A DNA stretch of 64,000 nucleotides. It comes from Centropus unirufus (lineage: Eukaryota > Chordata > Aves > Cuculiformes > Centropidae). The notes beneath the pieces were generated by a model. The model searched no databases and was not told where the DNA came from. It saw nothing but the letters and a program-made list of their open reading frames with translations. Numbering within the stretch: position 1 is the stretch's first letter; every line of letters begins with the position of its first letter. Shown piece by piece: positions 27,801-39,700 of this stretch. Location: positions 1 through 64,000 of the forward strand of contig VYZI01000147.1 in the NCBI GenBank assembly GCA_013397695.1. Reading direction: 5' to 3'. Both the position numbers and the translations under genes were made by a program.

Positions 27801-29465
27801 AGTAGCCAGTTTCTTCAGCAGACACCAAAAAAAAAGGAGTACTAGTTCTGCACTTACTGTCTGTGAAAGTAAACTTTTGACAAACTCATTCTGAAAGACA
27901 CCCCAAGGCAGCTGCACTAAGAAGTGCATTAACACGATTCTGTCACAGCAGAAGTTTATTAATAACCTGGTGGTTAACACTTAACTAAAAGGTACAAAAA
28001 CAACTCTGAAGTCAGAGTTACAATAAAATTGAAGCTATTTCTGTTTTCAGGGTGGCAAAACAAATCCATGTAATGTTACAAAGTGACTTTCCAAAAGGGT
28101 TTTGGAAACAAGGGAACCAATCCAATTAGACCTCGCAGGTAAAATTTCATCCGACTGCAAGAATTCTAAATTCAACTGAAAGCCTAACGCAGCTCTCATA
28201 CAAAACACTGGAGGAAACAACAGTGAGCAGAAGAGGACGCAAACAGAAGTTAGCTGTCAAAGGCTGACAACCACAGCCCCAGCATTTCATCATACATTAC
28301 TTTTACCCACCTCAAAGGGCAAAAAAGCCTGTTCATCATAAGGGGAGGGGGGGAAAACTCTAGAGGCAGGGATGTATCATTTCTTTACAGAAATCAGAAA
28401 GACAAAGACCGTGCCCCCTTGAATCATTTACCACAGCACACAGCAACACTGTCACCCCACCACATGTAAATCCATGCATCCACCACACCCCGCTTCCCAG
28501 TTCTGAGGACTGGCCAGCTGGGAGGAGACTGGGATAAAGCACACGGGGACAAGCGTTAGAACAAAGTAGGCAGACTGGATTCCCAAGCAGCAAAAGCAAA
28601 GGCTGTTGGAGACCTGATGAGCCACCAAGAAAGTTTTACTGAACAAAACCCCGTAAAAGTTAGTGAGAGAAGCACGTGGTGCTAGGAAGGGGGAAAAGAA
28701 AATAGGCTTTTCCTAGCAAAGCCACACTATGCTAAGGAAAAAGAAGTTAAAGTGGGGACACTACAGAGCTGGAAGAATATTCTTACATGGCTCAGTGAAA
28801 AGAGGTTAGGATGGGAATGGGAGAAGATGAAGCGGACAGAGACAAGAACATGAAGGGTTGGTGGAACACGGTGGGGGGGACAATGACTTCTGACAGTTTC
28901 TGCAAGATCAACACAGATTTAAAAGAAAAATATGAGCCTGGGATCAGCCTTGCTGGCAGTCGGACACGTCTGGGAACAAGAAATAACCTGACGGCACGGA
29001 GCGGGAGGCAGAGCGCAGGGTGGGCACCTCGGGCTGCGGGCAGGGTAGGAAAACCCGCCTGGAGCTGGGACAACGGCACCAGGAAGAGACCACGGAGAGA
29101 AGACCCCGAAGGAGAGCTGGAGGGCGATTCGGAAGGGACACGGGGGCTGCGAGAGCCGAGCGGGCTCCGCTCCCCGAGCAGCGGGACGGGCTGGCAGGGA
29201 TTCCCCCGGATTCCCCGGGAAGGGAGCCGGCAGGTGCGGCTCCAGCAGCCCCAGCCTGGCACTGGGGCGCGTCCCGGGAGCCGCGCCGGCTCCCGGCGGG
29301 AGGGTCGGGCGCCGGGAACGCTCCGCCGCCCGTCCCGGGGCTCCCGGGGACGGCGGGAGCGGGGATGCCCCGGGACAGAGCCCCCCCCGCTCCCCGGAAC
29401 GCGCGGCGGAGGGAGCAGCCCCGGGGCGGGCTCCGTCCCGGCGGGTCGGGGGTGCCCGTACTCAC

Positions 29466-29541
29466 TTCTTGCGGTGCTTGTCCCTCCCGCCGGCCGCCGC
29501 GGGCTGCTTGGGCCGCCGCCTGCGGGCTTGCAGGGCCAGCA
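29466..29541 (-). CDS. SRPK2: SRPK2 N-terminal coding exon (partial gene)
   Basis: SRPK2 is an SR-protein kinase that phosphorylates RS domains of splicing factors. On the minus strand a clear acceptor (TTCTCTTCTCCCCGGCAG) ends at 29542. A 76-base exon follows, with donor AAGAA/GTGAGTAC at 29466/29465. Starting two bases into a codon, as in the family (Lys-Val split), it reads (V)LALQARRRRPK, then QPAAAGG, then RDKHRK(K). This fits the N-terminal tail of SRPK proteins: human SRPK2 has VLAIQARKRRPK followed by REKHPKK in one isoform, and SRPK1 has VLALQARKKR. The RRPK and KHxKK pieces and the neighbouring PUS7 favour SRPK2 over SRPK1. The preceding exon with the ATG is probably in the gap just upstream. 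The kinase exons must lie left of the window. The assignment rests on one short exon. Confidence 0.8.
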
Positions 29542-29625
29542 CTGCCGGGGAGAAGAGAACAGCCGGGATCGGGCGTGAGCGGCGGCCGCGCACCCCGCAC
29601 CGCCCCGCGCCCCGGCCCCGCGCCC

Positions 29626-29804
29626 NNNNNNNNNNNNNNNNNNNNNNNNNNNNNNNNNNNNNNNNNNNNNNNNNNNNNNNNNNNNNNNNNNNNNNNNNNN
29701 NNNNNNNNNNNNNNNNNNNNNNNNNNNNNNNNNNNNNNNNNNNNNNNNNNNNNNNNNNNNNNNNNNNNNNNNNNNNNNNNNNNNNNNNNNNNNNNNNNNN
29801 NNNN
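29626..29804. other. Assembly gap (179 N) in CpG island
   Basis: A run of N directly upstream of the SRPK2 exon on its coding strand. It probably hides the exon that carries the start codon. Confidence 1.
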
Positions 29805-29867
29805 GGCGGCGCGGGCCGGGGCGGCGGGAGCGCACCTGGCCGCGGGAGCGGGGCGGGCGCGGAGAGC

Positions 29868-30385
29868 GGGATTCATTCCATTCAAGCGAAAACAGCGCGC
29901 GGTCTCGTGCACGTAGCTCTGGGGGTTTGGCAGCGCTCCGCCCGAGGCGCGTTTGCCGTGAAATGGTGTTTTTTCCCGACTTTGTTCGTTCTTTGGAGGT
30001 GAGAACGGCTGGGGAGGAGCAGGATCCGTGCCGGACACACTTCTGTTCTCTGCAATCCCCTCTGCCTGGAGTTTTCTTCCTATCTCAAAGTCAGGCAGAG
30101 AGCTGGAGCCAGCTCCAAATTAGCAAAAGTTTTGGCTGTCGTGAAGTTTCATAATAACATTAAAATTAGTCCTTGAAAAGTAGCAGAATATGCACAAGAT
30201 TTCTGAGATTTATACATATGCATGTGAGTGGGAAATACGTCCTGTAACCAGCCCTTCCAACTGCACATGACCCATGGGGATCGCTCCTCCGCGTTGCCCA
30301 GGCCTGATAAAGGATGCTAAAAAAAAAAAAACCAAACTGCAAAACAAGCCTTGGAGAGTTTTATTTGCTGGCATCCCTGGAATGA
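29868..30385 (+). repeat. Inverted repeat arm A (partner at 52,700-53,220)
   Basis: About 0.5 kb aligns, in reverse complement, with 52,700-53,220. Shared blocks in the same order include AATGGTGTTTTTTCCCGAC, GATCCGTGCC, TGCAATCCCCTCTGC, TCCAAATTAGCA, ATAACATTAAA, AGTCCTTG, GAATATGC, TACATATGCAT, AGTGGGAAATAC, AACCAGCCCTT and GTTGCCCAGGCCTGAT. By eye the better half is about 75-80% identical, with small indels. The outer end runs into the SRPK2 CpG island and the inner end meets a CR1 element. It is not CR1 itself. Confidence 0.88.
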
Positions 30386-30429
30386 CCCCGAGCAGACCCC
30401 ACAGCTCACGTCTGCTCAAGGGCAAGTGC

Positions 30430-31178
30430 TCAGACCTGCTCTTGGGACACAACAACCTCACGCAGTATTACAGGATTGGGGATGAGTGGCTGGAAAGCTG
30501 CCTGGAGGAGAAGGACCTGGGGTGGTTGGTCATAGCTGGCTGGATATGAGCCAGGAGCGTGCCCAGGTGGCCAAGAAGGCCAGTGGCATCCTGGCTTGTG
30601 TAAGCAATAGTGTGGCCAGCAGGACCAGGGAGGGGATTCTGCCCCTGTACTCGGCACTGGTGAGGCCGCACCTCGAATCCCGTGTCCAGTTCTGGGCCCC
30701 TCACTACAAGAAGGATGTTGAGGTGCTGCAGCGTGTCCAGAGAGGAGCAACGAAGCTGGTGAAGAGGCTGGAAGAGAAGTCTTACAGGGAGCAGCTGAAG
30801 GAACTGGGATTGTTTAGCCTGGAGAAGAGAAAGCTGAGGGGAGTCCTTATTGCTCTCTGAAACTACCTGAAAGGAGGTGGTAGTGAGGTGGGTGATGCTC
30901 TCTTCTCCCAAGTAACAACAACAAGCAAGAGGATGAGAGGAAATGGTCTTAAGTTGTGCCAGGGGACATTCAGATGAGATATCAGGAAAAATTTCTTCAC
31001 CAGAAGGGTTGCCAGGCACTGGAACAGCTGCCCGGGGAGGTGGTGGAGTCACTATCCCTGAAATGTTTAAACCATGGGTAGATGAGGTGCTCAGGGATAT
31101 GTTTTAGTAGTGGACAGGTACAGTTGGATTTGATGATCTCAAAGGTCTTTTCCAATCAAACAATTCTATGGTTCTACG
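30430..31178 (+). mobile_element. CR1 LINE fragment with end of reverse transcriptase ORF
   Basis: It translates in pieces to the C-terminal end of CR1 ORF2, for example YRIGDEWLESCLEEKDLG, then SVASRTREGILPLYSALVR, VQFWAPHYKKDVEVLQRVQR and LGLFSLEKRKLRG. The CR1 3' UTR follows, ending in CAATTCTATGGTTCTA. The frame is broken near 30,545, so it is a dead 5'-truncated copy. Intact-looking open frames here are relics of the element. Confidence 0.95.
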
Positions 31179-31182
31179 TTAC

Positions 31183-31518
31183 GGGGCTGCCGCTGAGGTG
31201 GGCTTTGTAGAGTCCTGTGTGCAGTTCCTCTTCTCTCTGGTAACCAATGATAGGACCCAAGGGAACGGCAGGAACCTGTGCCAGGGGAGATTTAGGTTGG
31301 ATATTAGGAAAAGGTTCTTCACTCAGAGGGTGGTGAAGCACTGGAATAGGATCCCGAGGGAAGCAGTCATAACGCTGAGCCTGACAATATTCAGGAGGCA
31401 TTTGGACAACCCTCAGATACATGGTGTGAATGCTGGGGTTGTCCTGTGCAGGGACAGGAGTTGGACTCGATGTTCCTTGTAGGTCCCTTCTGACTCAGGA
31501 GATTCTAAGATTCCATGA
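31183..31518 (+). mobile_element. CR1 LINE 3' end, second tandem copy
   Basis: A further CR1 3' end lies directly after the previous one, with GAGATTTAGGTTGGATATTAGG, the TTCTTCACTCAGAGGGTGGTGA block and a terminal AGATTCTAAGATTCCATG. The junction suggests one CR1 inserted in or next to the tail of another. Confidence 0.92.
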
Positions 31519-34500
31519 AATTTTGTGTTGCAGCTGGGGAAGTGAGACAATCCACCCTGTCGCTGTGCCATGCTGGGAGCCATGAGGAATCACAGGAGAG
31601 AGGCATGGTCTGTCCTTGGCAGCAGCTGGGGCAAGATCAGCTTCAGCTTGTCCTGAGACCTGTGTGGGGTGAGATGACAGAACCAATTAACCTCATGACA
31701 CAAATCCAGGGAAATTAGATTTCCTTAATTATCATTCTCATTAAACTATTTGATTGTCATGGTGGACAACTCTCGGCTATTGTTTTTTTTCCTGCTGACA
31801 AGGTGTTGTTGCCCATGATACCATATCTGCCCCAGCAATGACCTGCTGAAAACTGCCACTTCTCTTTTGTGCCCTGTGGCTTAATTTTTGACAGCATTAT
31901 GACTGAAATTTTGTGTCAACTGTAACTTGTGCCTGGTGCAGAATATGATCTGAGTTGGATAAAAAGCTCCAGTATGAGTGGGACTTATCTGCACACAGGA
32001 CTTGAGTACAAAGCGTGGTAACTGAGAGATAACTGGGAACAGCTGCTAAATTTTGAGGCAGAACTGTCGCCCTAAATGACAAGACAAAGAGTCCATAAGG
32101 ACGAAGATCTAAAAGCAGCTGCAAGTCAGGTTATTATGGAAGTGAAGGAAGCTAGCGGGAATGACTGGTCTTAAGTAATTGGATCATTGAGATTTCAACT
32201 GGACAGAAAATTGAATCCATAGTTAGGGTTAGTTCAGCTTAGGAGTGGGAGAGGAACAAAGATTAAGTCAGACCGCTCCAAGAGGAGCTACCGCATCTTA
32301 CTAGAGGGCCTGGTGAGTAGAAAGTAATAGGACTGTGAAGTTCTCAAACTGCAGCTCTCACGAGGCACCACGGCTGTGTTTCTAAGCCAAAACATTTTCT
32401 GTGTCCCATCCTCCATCACAAAAGAACACAGGAAAGAAACCCATTTCCAGTATAAGCTACTGCCTGGGTGCCCTTGCAGCTGTGCAGTGTCGGCGTGTTA
32501 CGTGCCTGCCTTGTTGTGGTTTGCCTTTCAGTGATTGTTCAGAGCGATAGGTCAGGCAACAGAACGCAGGGCTGAAGTTTTGGAGGCTTTCTTCTCAGAA
32601 AGTTTAGATGCATGGAAAATGATAGTTGAATGTTAAAATATAGATTACATATTTATCCTCTGTTTCCAGGCCAGTTTTAACTTCTTTAATTGTACCGCAT
32701 GAATACTCGTGCCTGTGCAGAGGGTGGTAAAAACAAGCAACTGGCAAAGGAGAAAATTGTGGGACTGTTTTTTTAATTTACATTTGGTTTTGCTGGCTCA
32801 AAGTTAATTTTGTAGCAATGGCTGCAGGGTAGAAACCACATCAGGGTCCTAATAATCTTTTCAGATACTCATGTGCAGTTCTATTTACTTGCACAGGTTT
32901 ATGTACAGAACAGATTGGACAGTCGGGTCTTAGATAGGTACAGCAAGCTTTGCCTACATCAACAGGATTATAAATTCCCCAAATCTGGAGTCAGGAAGGA
33001 ATTTCCCCCACGAACATAATGTCAGCAATATCGTCCAGGCAAGGGGACAATCTGCTAGCGCACAGAGAATGAATTATGCTGGGACCAGGTGGGTGTGTGC
33101 TACACAGTCACTTTCTGCTGTAGCAGACACATATTTTGGGGCTGTTTTCTTCCCGCTTTTTGTTGTTTTCTCTGCATGCACCCCCCTACCCAAGGCTCAT
33201 CCAGAGGACACTCAAGAAGTGCAAAACAACCACTGTGACTCTAAATGTATGTATAGAGGATTACCATGTGCCATTAACTCGAGAGTAAATTAGGGTCAGG
33301 TTAGCATAAATTAGAGACTAGAGGTATTTCATAACAGGAAAAAAAGCAAACATTTTTTTTACACTCTTGGACACAAATAGTAAGTGAAAATTAAAAAAAA
33401 AAATAGAGAAAAATACAGAAATAATACAAAGTTTGTGATTGTAAAGACTAGATCTACCCTGAATTACGTGTACTTGAAATCACTTATTTGGGTTAAATTC
33501 TCCATCCTTATTTCAACATATGTCTTATTGTGTATAACTTCGCATTTTCTAAAAGAAATTGTGCGTCAAGAGAGAAGACAATCTGAATGGCAAAAGAAGG
33601 CATTTTTAAAATCGATATACAATAGAAATAAAGATTGTGGACTAGGTCAGAATGTATCTCTTTCTGGCTGTCTCTATTTGAACATAATATGGGAACAGGT
33701 GTCTGGTTTACTACGAGGATTATCATAGAGCTCATTCACTCACTGTGAGATTTAAGTGCTGTGACTTACTCAGAAAGGAGGGGTGACAGCAGATTTAGGT
33801 GACTGTAAGTAAAAACATCAGGGGAAAAGAAGGAGAAAATATCAAATTATGGAATGATTTTTTTACCTGGTTATAATATAGTTTGGACCAGCCACCTGGC
33901 ACCCCACAGACGTTTGCTTTGTTTCCTTTTCACCTGGCTTTGAAATATCCCAGTTACACAAGAAGACATTAACTTTTCAGACATGAAGAGAATACATTAG
34001 TACAGAATAAAAAGTTACCTAGCAGCAACCCTGCAAACATAATATTGCCGTCTTTCTGAGAATTATTTTAAATTCTCCCTTCAGCAGAGAGATGTAGAAG
34101 CTTTTCTTTTGCCCTGATTTCTCTACCAGTTCCTTTCAGCATTGCTTTTCCCACTGCATGGTAGCATGCTCTCTGAACTGTTCTGTCTCAGAAATCAGGA
34201 TTTTAGCCAACTTCATGATGCTCTTGCACAGAACTAAAAAAAAAGAAAGAGAGAGAGAAAAATAACATAAGGCAGAGAAAGGTAAAAAAATGATGGGTGG
34301 TGGGAAAAAAGGGAAAAAGAACAATGTAGTGAAAGGAAATTCCCAGTTAAGGAGAGTTCTTATTAATATGCAAGTCCAGTCTCTTATCCTCTTGCCTTTC
34401 ATGGTTGTCTCTTGTTCCTTCAGTTGCCACCCCCACTCCACATTTCTTTAAGCATGATGCACTTGTGTAGGCATACAAACAATGAGCCTGTCCTTCTCTT

Positions 34501-36225
34501 GTTCATGAAAAGAATTTTCTGGCTACTGAAGTGCCTTTTTTTTTCCCTCTAGTACATAAACAGAACAAAGAGGAGAATTAGCTTGGTTATGAGCAACGCA
34601 GATAACAAACTTACAGATAGGAAGTGTTAAGCAACAGTAACTAATAAACTGCTTTTGCTTTTAAGGTCAGGAGGACTGTTAGCCCGTCTCTGCTCAAGTA
34701 TAACCAGTTAACATTAATAGGAGCAATGTGCACGTTAAACAAGAAAAGCATGCTTGTTATCTCAGCAGTATAACTGGAGAAAAAATAGCAGGAAGCGTGA
34801 GCTGGGTTTTCCAGAAAGAAAAACAAAACAGGAGGTCAGAAATTCCTGAATTTAGATTCCTGGCGCGTTCACTGATTCATTGTGCTCTCAGTAAAGCAAA
34901 ATACATGACTCACCTGACTCATTTTCTTCATCTATAAAATAGTGTCCTGTGTGCCAGCTGCACACACAGAGTTAACATTGGTAGAGAGGTCTTGTTTGTC
35001 AAGTAAATTTGGACGACTAATAAAAGAAGAAAGATATAAAGGACAAAACAGATGGGTGTAACACCAATTTGACATGAAATTAAGGACTTACCTATGCCCA
35101 GAAATAGCTGCATCAACCCAGATATGCATTGTACACAGTGTAAAATAGGGCATGAACCGGCATAACTGAACTCAGATCTGAAATAGGATTAAAACAGGCT
35201 GTGACAATATTTTCATGATAATATTTCTTTTATTGTTGAAGTGGTATACCTTTATTTCTAATGATTCACTCTAGCTTCCCCCATTACTCCCAGCAGGTTG
35301 CCAAACACCCCTTCAGTTACACTTTGTTGTTTCCCGAGTCCTTTTCTTGAATATCTTCACCAGGCTCCCCTCCTCCTGGTTCCCAGCCCTCTCCCTAGCT
35401 TGCTCTTCCCATCTCAACCTCCCTCGTCTCCCTGTTCCAATCGATTGCCGTTTTTTTCCTCGCTGTTTAAATTGGGCAGTTTCTTCTTTCTTGCTGATTA
35501 AAGGTCAGCAAGGGAAGAGGATCACTGAAAGATTAGCAACTGCTCACGGTTTCCTGATCAAACACAACACGAGCAATTACAGGGCAAGTTCTTCAGCAGG
35601 GATGCAGCAGGGGTTTGGACTCAAGCCTACTATTCCTCTCTGAATGGTAGCTACGCGGTCTAGTCGTGCGTGTGAGGGATTTATTTGCTAAGTGAGCGTG
35701 GAATACTTTGAGGCTGAAGTATGAAACTCTCCCATGTTTCTGTCCAACATGTGCAAAATGCTCTTTTCCAAAGTCTCACAATTTGGCCAAATTTGAGAAA
35801 ATTTTCATAGGGATTGCAAAGGCCCATCTTTGATATTAGAGCCTTTTCCTATGAAATCTCAGCTTCCTGTTCAAAGGTAAGGATTGCCAACCAGTGAGAT
35901 GAGGATCCTTTAGAAATCAGATGGAGGGCTCCCCCAGTTTCCTTTTCTCTCAGCTTGGGCTGCACAAAGAATAGTCACAATGAAAACAAGAAGGGAAAAC
36001 CCGTAAGCTCAAGCTTAATGTAAGAGGAAGCAACTGACTTATTTTCTCTTGAAGAACAAAGCCTCTTTCTTTACAGCCTCCCATGCACTTATACTTGACA
36101 CAAGATTTTTTTTCACAGCCTTCAGAAAAATCAGACGGCAGCTGACTGGTACGATGATGCCGCGGTAGTCAGTTGTGCCCCAGACGTCCTTTCTTCATGC
36201 ATCTTTACAAGGCATTCAGCTCCGC
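31519..36225. other. Intergenic DNA, no gene recognised
   Basis: AT-rich unique sequence with A-runs and a purine-rich tract near 34.23-34.33 kb (AGAGAGAGAG and A-runs). Open frames are short. I see no splice-supported exon, RNA gene or repeat family I can name. Confidence 0.6.
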
Positions 36226-36735
36226 ACAGGCAGGACATGGATCTGTTGGAGCTAGGCCAGAGGAGGCCCATGAAGATGAACAGAGGACTGGAGCACCTCT
36301 TGTATGAGGACAAGCTGAGAGAGCTGGGCTTGTTCAGCCTAGAAAAGGCTCCAGGGAGACCTTGGAGCAGCCTTCCAGTACTTAAAGGGGGGCTACAGGA
36401 AAGCTGGGGAGAGGATCTTTACCAGGGAACACAGTGATGGGACGAGGGGGAATGGTTTTAACCTGAATGAAGGGAGATTTAGATTAGACACGAGGAAGAA
36501 ATTTTTTACTGTGAGAGTGGTGAGGCACTGGCACAGGTTGTCCGGAAAAACTGCGGCTGCCCCATCCCTGGAGGTGTTCAAGGCCAGGATGGGGCTTTGA
36601 ACCCCCCAGGGTGGGGCTTTGAGCAACCTATTCTGTTGGAAGGTGTCTGTGCCTATGATGGGGGGGGGGTTGGAACTGGGTTGTCATTAAGGTCCCTTCC
36701 AACCCAAAACATTCTATGATTCTGAAAGAAACTTC
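36226..36735 (+). mobile_element. CR1 LINE 3' end
   Basis: It begins in the ORF2 end (LRELGLFSLEKAP), then the CR1 3' UTR with AGATTAGACACGAGGAAG, GTGAGGCACTGGCACAGG and CATTCTATGATTCTG at the end. A run of ten Gs at 36,660-36,669 interrupts it. Confidence 0.94.
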
Positions 36736-39700
36736 TTTTAGTGGAATGACCAGTAAAGAAGCACTGCCCAAACAGGTTTGTCTGGGTAACTCAAGAACTT
36801 CATCTTCACAGCACCTTAAGCTTGTCCTGTTTTGCAGGAAGCAACGATTTGGCAAAGCATGGCTCAATTACACAGGCAACACACATTAGCAGCTGCAATA
36901 CACTATTGTTTATCATTAAGGCTCCGAGCAGTGCCACTTTTGGTTAATTAGTCTTGACCATGTATTGGAACCAAGGAACTGCTGTGCTAGAAGGGCGTTT
37001 GGAAGGATTGCCTCAGGATTCTTGAAATATGATCAAACCAACATTCTTTAAAAAGTATGGATTATTTCATTACTCAGCATGAGATATTTCATCCCATGTG
37101 ATTAAAATTTTACGAACTTAACAGTAACTGGATCTTACAAAGTGAAATATCAGCCAGCTTCAATAGTCAGAGGCAATACCAGCCTGGATCGTAGCCTGGG
37201 TGAACGGGCTGTTCAGTTTCATTATAACTGCACCATAATCTACACCACGTAAAACAGCAAAATTACTTTTTAAAAGCAGAAAATGTTACAGCTAATTGTT
37301 AAAATAAAAGCAGAATTGGCTTGGCTTCTTAGCCAACCAGTATTTCTTTATAGCCTTCACAAAGAACATTCATAAATGAACTTTGTTATTTTCAAATAAC
37401 TGAATAAAGACTGATTATTCACCTCTATGCATGTGAAATTCCCTGTGTTCCTACTATGAGATGCGTGACATCAAATAACAGTGAAAATATTATGAACAGT
37501 CGGCTATGTTCATTCAAAGCACAGAGAATTAATCTATTGCAACTTCGCCTTGTCTGGTGTTTCTTAGAAATTCATTCACTGGGCTTGATTTTTCATGTTT
37601 GATTTGATCATGCTTTATAGCCATTTTGCCATTCATTGTAGTAACCCAAATGACTGTGGTAGGAAATATTCACATGCTTTTGCCTTCAGAGCTGCAAAGT
37701 ATTACCATAAGCACAAAGAATTTAAATATTGTCACCAAGGAGTATGTATTCATTGCAGAATTTACTCAAGCCAGGCCTTCAACATGACTACACCATAAAA
37801 CTGCATTCATACAGTAGGTCCATCTATTTACAGTAACTTCTAAGTATCGGGGTTTTTACCCACCTTCCAGAGCAGACTGTACTTTACTAGCCGGGCTGCC
37901 CTGATACAGAGAGGGATTAAGCCCGAAACTGAAGGATTAAGGCTATTTCAATTCCTAGTGAGAAAGAAATCCAGTGTAGGACAGTGATTTCTTCCTTGTC
38001 CAGATACCTGACTTTAACCTGTTGTAAAAATAAAGACCTTTATTCCCTTCAGACTCTAGTTACAACAGGCATATAAGTCCATTTCCTAAAGTCCCCTCCT
38101 CTGTCCTAACTTATAGATTATTCTTCAAGTAAGCACACAATTGCTGAAAACAGCAGAAAAGGCAGAATGGCAAGAAGCAATTGCAAAATGATCGTAGAAT
38201 GCCCACCCGAATAGTTAGTGGTAGGATACATCCAGATCTGTTTCTTTACCAGTATGCTCAGTGCTATTTGCGTTCAGCAGAACAATGCACTGCACCATTT
38301 CTGGATGCGCTGTGCCATTTCTATGGGGACAGAGAGGATACTGGGAACTTAATGCACTGCTAAACCCAGCGCATACACTCACAACGTGCCTCTTTAACTC
38401 TGAAAATCCAAGAGAACAGAGTGTGCCTTTTCTCTTTCTTCCTTTGTTGAAAACCCTGTGGAAATGTGATGTTGTTGATGGTTTTGTCCACATACTGATT
38501 TATCTAATACTGTTCTGCTTTCAGCCCCTTTGTCTGCCTTGTTTAAAACTTTGAATAAAACTCACCATCTCTTCTTTTTTTTCCCTAGAATAATACGTAG
38601 TTCAAGATCAAGAGTTCTCTTATAAACTAACATACCACATGAAATAGGACAGGGATCAACCTGAAAATAAGACAAATAAGCAAAAATCTTATTTGCAGCC
38701 AAATTAAATGATCTCAAATGTAATGAAAATCTGCATGACCAGCATGCTGTTATCCTGTAGAGGCAGCCTGGTCCTCATGTGGAAGAAATACATCTGTACA
38801 GCTGGTCTTCCAGTTCCGGAGCTCTATCAGGAGCTTGTGCTTGGCTGTTACCCTTTAAAATCTGGAACTGCTTAGACAGCTGAACAACCTGATGGTGTGG
38901 AAGATGTGTCCCCTGTATATCGCATACAGCCCCGTAAAGATGTGGGGACTGCACCTTAGTTGACATGAGGGGAAAGAGCAACTCAAGATTTTGGAATTTT
39001 GTGTATTCTAACTTTCTCGTTGTTCTCTAAATTGTTGCCCATCGCTTTTTCCTACTTCCCAGCTCCTCTTTCAATGAAATTTAAGATGCACATTAGGCCT
39101 GTGCCCAAGGCTTATATGCAGGAGGTTATCTTTGAATCTTCGTTGTTTTGTTATTTTTGTTTGTCTGATTGCGGTTTTGGGGTTTTTGTTGTTGTCTGGG
39201 GGGGGACTTTAAATCTTTCCTGGATCAGGGTTCTTTTCACCAAATATGCATCTGATTTTGCCCACAGCGAGAAGAAGAAGTATCGCTCTGTAACATTTTG
39301 TATCACACTAAGCCTTCAATTAATATTTTATGTGCTTACTGTGCTTTCATTTCATCTCACTTTTCTGTTGAGAAACAGCTATATCCCATGCTGGCAGCCG
39401 ACAGAGCCTATCGTATTTCATATTAATGCATTCTTACACAGAATTTGCGATAGTGAGGGGGCCCTTGCTGAGGGACTGGTACTGTCAGATAAAAGGAACG
39501 TTTTTCAGTTACAGTTTCAAACAGCGGGGTCATGAGAATCTAGTAATCAGTTGGAGGTCTCAGGCCGGAATAGAAACAATTTTTCCCAGTTTCTGGTAGA
39601 GGGTGATTATAATCTGGTGACCAATTAGCAAACCAGTGAATGGAGAGAGCTGATGTGCTGTAGAACAGATCTGGGGAGTCAGCTCTCTCCAGTAATTTCA

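Larger units (their letters stand above)
61..29465 (-). other. SRPK2: SRPK2 intron (inferred), mostly unique AT-rich DNA
   Basis: Downstream of the SRPK2 exon on the minus strand, no further SRPK exon is found: the expected EEILGSDDEEQED and kinase-domain exons are absent. This is consistent with the very long first introns of SRPK2 in other vertebrates. The stretch is AT-rich, with short open frames of chance size. It contains an AT block near 12.7 kb, one CR1 fragment near 24.6 kb, several A- or T-runs, and one possible orphan exon near 7.5 kb. I see no other gene. Confidence 0.6.
28960..30010. promoter_or_regulatory. CpG island, probable SRPK2 promoter, interrupted by an assembly gap
   Basis: About 1 kb is strongly GC- and CpG-rich, holding the SRPK2 exon and the gap. 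On the minus strand, a possible donor (GCGGCCAG/GTGCGC, exon end at 29836) lies on the upstream side of the gap and may mark a 5' UTR exon. The ATG frame next to it (MNPALRARPAPAA) does not join in the SRPK frame, so it is not taken as the start. The true first coding exon is probably inside 29,626-29,804. Confidence 0.65.

Noticed and set aside
27585..27980. 131-codon minus-strand open frame, cysteine- and tryptophan-rich
   Set aside because: The composition is irregular, there is no family signature, and a plus-strand frame overlaps it. Probably chance.
29836..29877. ATG frame MNPALRARPAPAA with a following donor, as the SRPK2 start
   Set aside because: Splicing it to the SRPK2 exon would read that exon in the wrong frame, so it cannot give the SRPK tail. 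It may still be a UTR exon.
28792..30038. Long open frames across the first gap on both strands (up to 364 codons)
   Set aside because: They are open because the DNA is GC-rich and the N-run contains no stops. Only the 76-base SRPK2 exon inside them has splice borders and family similarity.
30486..31052. Open frames of 124 and 194 codons on opposite strands
   Set aside because: The plus-strand frame is the end of CR1 reverse transcriptase ORF2 and the minus-strand frame is its shadow; both are remnants of a dead LINE.
38999..39535. 178-codon plus-strand open frame with hydrophobic segments
   Set aside because: Hydrophobicity follows from T-rich DNA; no recognisable family, no splice support and no promoter context.
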